Position numbers and translations under genes: made by a program. Positions 52,401 through 58,400 of a DNA stretch of 64,000 bases are shown here, piece after piece (within the stretch, counting starts at the first letter, position 1; every line of letters starts with the position of its first letter). The notes under the pieces are model-generated. The model saw only the letters and a list, made by a program, of their open reading frames with translations. It did not search any database and was not told the DNA's origin. The stretch comes from Panopea generosa (Eukaryota; Mollusca; Bivalvia; Adapedonta; Hiatellidae): the NCBI GenBank assembly GCA_029582155.1, contig CM055898.1, positions 35,459,455 through 35,523,454 of the forward strand. Reading direction: 5' to 3'.

Positions 52401-55400
52401 TTGAATTATTGGGTGAATTTATATTAACTGACAGAGTGGAAAACAGTGCAGGAAGTGTTCAGATTGCTCGTAACGAGCAATCTGAACACTTCCTGCACTG
52501 TTTTCAAAGGCCTTCTGTGATTGGTGCGGGAAAACGCGTACCTATGGAGTAAAGGGTTAAATATTGATTTAACACCTTGTTCTATATTTCTGGCTGGGCT
52601 GGGAGAATATAACTTGCCCATTGTAGTTCATCACAATTTCTGACATCTCCTCAACTCAGGTTTGTTATACTCAAATGAAAAAGCAGAGAATTACATGACT
52701 GTCCCACAATACATAGTCAATGAGTGTGCTATGGCATATATATAATACATGTACTGTCATGTGGATTCTGACCAATCAACAATCACCAATTCATAATCAT
52801 TGCTGTTAAACTGTCACTAGCAGAAGAGCTTGGATGGTTTGTATAGACTGTGTGTACAGACTAAGTTGAGTGTAAATTAAAATGACAAATACAAGCAGGA
52901 CAATATTGTCGGACATTAAACAAGTAGTATAAGAGACGTGGATTACTATTTTTGCATCGTTAATGAAGATAAAACCATAAGGCCATAATAAATTAACTGC
53001 TAGATTATCATCCCCGCCCATCCCCTAATTTTCATGCCATCCCGACCCTTTTTTAGGTATTTTCATAATATTTATTACCGGTAGTATTAAAAAAAACATA
53101 AAAAATTTTAAACTTAAAAATAAAAAATAAAATCCTCCCGTCCTCGTTTTTAAGAAAAATTTGGATGATAATCTAGCAATTAATTTATAATGGCCTAAAG
53201 TCGAACATCTTAACTGCTATATTCAATTATGCAGTACAGATAAAAGATAGATTGAGAAAAATGTAAAAATATAAACAACACTTAATTAGTGTTAATAACT
53301 GGTTTATATGGTGCATTTTACACAATATAAGATGCCAACAGGATGGAAGATTCTTGACTCATTCTCCATGCTTGCTGTTCTTTTTGGCATCTTCGCATTC
53401 ATTGCATGTTATGTATGTTTATAATAGCTAAAAACATTGTCTATTATGTTTAATGTTACTAAAATATAAAATGATTTTCAACCATTGCAGCTTATGTAGG
53501 TGTGGAGCCAGGCCAGTTAGCTCAGCCAGTAGTGCACCTGATTATCAATCCAAGGAATGCGATTCAAATCCCCGCCCCGCCACAGTCTCCGTGATGATTA
53601 CAAAATGAGTCTCGTTATGATTCGTCTCTCACTGCTGATTCAAGTGGGAAAGTTATCAGTTACTTGCAGAGAAGGGTGTGCATGAGTGCAGGTTAACTTT
53701 CCAGGACCTCAGAAAATAGTGGTTGGTTTAAATGATTATCTGTTGGCCCTTATAATATTGGCATAAAAATGATACTAAATATTCAAACAAACAAACCAAC
53801 ATGGTGTGGAAGATCATATGATATGAAAATTATGACCTTGGTATGGGCAAAAACGGAAGAATCAATGGTAAAGATGAATTGTTCATTTTTCTGCCAGAGT
53901 ACCAACACCACTAGGGGGATTCATGCCATGGTTGCATTGAAAAAGGGTTCTCCACAGAAAGGAATGCAAGTGCCGGGGTAAGAGCGTGTTTACACATTCA
54001 ACAAATTTTCAAGCACTATGTATGGCACTCATTGAAATATGTTTCACCAGTTAAACATGTATTTATCAGTTTAAGTCATTATATTTAGTATGTTTCATCT
54101 TAGGCATTAAAATGAAAAAAGATATGCAAATAAAAATAATGATTTAAAGGATAGTAAGCTGTTGCAATTTTTTTTATATAATTCAAAAGCTTGGGGAATA
54201 CCATTTCTGATAGTCAAGTGCTGGGGTGCCCCTGTGCTTAAATGGCCTGTGGAGAAGCCTGTGAAAGGAGGTGGGATCTTGTTTGATTTATCAGACAGAC
54301 AAAACATTAAATTATCAAGGAAGTCAATACAACTATAAGATTCATCTGTAATATGATACGACTAAACAAACATTTACAATTAATTGTAACACTATCAAGA
54401 ACGAGGAAAAATGCAGTATGCATGAGGATGTTAATTGCCTATTTGTACTAGATGTTACAGGATACTTGTGTTTTACGTCTCTCGTAAGTGTTTGCAGAGC
54501 TGTATAACAAATACAAAAGCAAGCACAGAGCCAGGTAATAAAGTATGTGTATTTGACAGTAATAAAAAACTGTTTCCACTTAAATGATTTTTCTCTCTCA
54601 CAACAAAATTGGGAGCACTAAGGGGAAGTATGATATAATTACAAAATAAAACATTGTTCTTCAAACGTTACGCTCTGGCATGAGTCATAAATAAAATAAA
54701 AGTGAAATAAGACATGAATGGATAGCCAGTAGAGTGAGCTTAGATGACATTCTTACCTAACAGACCTTCATAACAATTTTCTTATCAACCATTGGAGCAA
54801 TAAAATGAACTTTTTTTATTAGGCCAGACTTTTTCATTACTGGTAGTCTGTTTATGGATTTTTTTTAAAAAAACAAACAATTGGATTGGTGGTGAAACAT
54901 TTATTACGGATGAAACACTTAAGCTTTGTTTATTTTCTGTTTCAGTTAAGCTAATCCTCTTAACAAGGTTTTGTGGTGTAAACAGTTTCTATTTTGTCCA
55001 GGAAATCTGCAGTTACTTTACTTTTTCTCAATTTTGTTTACACCAATTTATTTTATCTCGGTTACGATGAAAGCTCAGGGCTTATATGAATCGCTCTTGA
55101 GTCCGCTTCCTGGGTAGAACCAGTACTGAGTGTTGTCCAATTCCTGAGTAGAACCAGTACTGAGTGTTGTCCAATTCCTGAGTAGAACCAGTACTGAGTG
55201 TTGTCCACTTCCTGGGTAAAACCAGTACTGAGTGTTGTTTTATGAGGCGTCGTGTCGAACTGGGGAACGGACCTGCAACCTCTGGTGTCAGCAGTCAACA
55301 CTATCCATTATACTATTGCCCCCACTTTTTTCCCTATTTAATATCATTATCGGAAAGAAGTTTATAAGTGGGGCCAAAAAATCACAAAATCAATGGCATA

Positions 55401-58400
55401 ATTAGGACTATCAGTATTGATTCCATAAACCAATATTTAAAAGTTAAATGGCCTTATTTGAATGTGATTTTAAGGCTATTTTTTATGTATTATATAAAAG
55501 CAAGTTACTGGCAACTTACTTGAATAAAATGTGGACCTAGCTGGATTCAAATCCATAAACTCTAAGACAAAACTAACTTTCAGGATGCACCTTGGACCAC
55601 TTGACCAAGATTGACTCCAATAAATTCAGAGAATAACATACCCAGAATAAAATACAAACTTGTTATCTTTTTAAATGAATGGGGTTTAAAGCCATTTTCA
55701 ACAGATTTCGTGTTATATATAACATACCTCAGACTGAGTCAGACTGAGTAGAACCAGTGTCCTTCCTCAAATAACTGGAAACTTCCTCACGGGACTCGAA
55801 CCTACAACCTTAGTAAGTGATCTTGAGACGGCACCATAGACCACTTGGCCACAGAGCACCTGACTTTTTGAATGAGTAAGGAATAAGATAAAAGTGAAAT
55901 AAGAGTATTAATTCTTACCAGACACCTCATTAGTGGCTTTGTGGAATTTTGGAAGTGGTATGTCCATGCCTGTAAGCACATCAAATATATCAATACGGAC
56001 ATCAAATACATCAACAAGAACATCAAATACATCAATAAAGACATCAAATACATCAATAAGGATATCAAATAAATTAATAAGGACATTAAAAACATCAATA
56101 AGAACATCAAATAAATCAGTAAGGATATCAAAAAAATCAATAAGGACATTAAATACATTAATAAGGACATCAAATATATCAACAAGAACATCAAATACAT
56201 CAATACGGACATCAAATACATCAACAAGAACATCAAATACATCAATAAAGACATCAAATAAATCAATAAGGATATCAAATAAATCAATAAGGACATTAAA
56301 AACATCAATAAGAACATCAAATAAATCAGTAAGGATATCAAAAAAATCAATAAGGACATTAAATACATTAATAAGGACATCAAATATATCAATAAGAACA
56401 TCAAATAAATCAAAAAGTATATCAAATAACTCAATAAGGACATTAAATACACCAATAAGAACATCAAATAAATCAATAAGGACATTAAATACACCAATAA
56501 GAACATCAAATAAATCAATATGGACATTAAATACGCCCATAAGAACATCAAATAAATCAATATGCACATTAAATAAATCAATAAGAACATCAAATACATC
56601 AATAAGGACATCAAATACATCAATAAGAACATCAAATACATCAATAAAAACATCAAATACATCAATAAGGATATCAAATGCATCAATAAGGACAATGAAG
56701 ACAACAATAATGACATCAAATACATCGAAAAGGACATCAAATAAATCAATACGGATCTCAAATACATCAATAAGAACATCAAATAAATCAATAAGGACAT
56801 TAAATACATAAATAAGGACATCAAATACATCAATAAGGATATCAAATAAATCAATTAGGTAATTAAATACATCAATAAGGACATCAAATGCATCAATAAG
56901 GACAATGAAAACAACAATAAGGTCATCAAATAAATCAATACGGACATCAAATACATCAATAAGAACATCAAATAAATCAATAAGGACATTAAATACATAA
57001 ATAAGGACAGCAAATAAATCAATAATGACATAAAAAACATCAATATGGACAACAAATAAATCAATAAGGATATCAAATAAATCAATAAGGACTTTAAAAA
57101 CATTAATACAAAGGACATCAAATATATCAATAAGAACATCAAATAAATCAGTAAGACTACAAAATAAGTCAATAAGGCTACCAAATAAATCATTAAAAAT
57201 ATCAAATAAATCATTCATTACATCAAATAAATCAATATGGACATCAAATACATAAATAAGGACATCAAATACATCAACAAGGACATCAAATACATCAATA
57301 ACAGTCAAACAAGATCTTTTATAAGACAACTAAGAAAGAATAAGAATCAATGTTTCATCTTAGAGTCTGAATGACTATGTGAAGGTCGTCCAGCAGTATT
57401 TCAGTGATGTCTGTTTTCAGAATGTGGTTTCGTTTCAAGTTAACCACTCAAATTAAGATATTGATTTTGTCATGTTTTGGTTGACTTGACCTACCAAACC
57501 ATTCGGATTTTAATTATTAATGCCAATAATGAGATACTTTTTTATCCATTATTTTAACTTTTTTTTTTAGATATTTATAGTTTTTTTTCCTAATATACAC
57601 CCTTTGACAATTTCTATACATAAAGACCCAATTATTGTAAAAAGGTGCCAAGTGCTTTCTTATTTCATATACACTTTGTGTCTCATTGTACTCATGAGGT
57701 GATACGATCATTCTATCCTTGTTTTTGGACTGTCCCATTATCGTTCACTGATTACATGTAAAATCAGAATTCACTCACTGTATCTCATAATCGAACTGCA
57801 GGACTTGCTTAGAAAAAGCCAAAATGTTGCCACATGTGAGTAGGTAACCATGACATTTTAATTACAAAACTGTGTAAGATCATTGGTTTTGAAAAAAAAC
57901 TGAGCAACGATCAATAATTAATTGTTTTTTACTCTTACCTGGGAAAACAGAACATTGAGTCATTTTTTATAGATTTATCTTTAGAAAATTTCATGATAAA
58001 TATATATTTATAGTTTTACTGATCAAATGCACCTGTTCCATTATCTACTATTTTTGTTATCTCATCTTCATTGTAATCATATTCATTTGAACATGAATAA
58101 AATTAATGAAACAAAAATACAATAATTAATCAATTATGACAAATCATGATCGATCAGTTGATCAGGACGTCAACAAATCATCAATAAACCTGATTAATTG
58201 GAAAAGCACCAACCTCAATGTCTAGTATACTATATCAATATCAGATATTACATTTAGCAATAATAAAATCCTTCCTAGATTTTCATCCCTGCCAGCTTTT
58301 TTACCTCTTTTTGTTTTGACAGCAGGGAACCGTAATTTGCCAAAAAGATACTGTGTTTTAAACATATCAATCCTTTAATGATTTTCTTTCATTTTCATGC

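Noticed and set aside
55802-57329. Open frames of 473 and 350 codons (minus) and 292 codons (plus) with [15 protein letters not shown] and IRTSNTS repeats
   Set aside because: The 21-bp unit is a multiple of three and nearly stop-free on both strands, so several frames stay open without coding. Only the 51-nt exon 3 at the edge is supported as coding.
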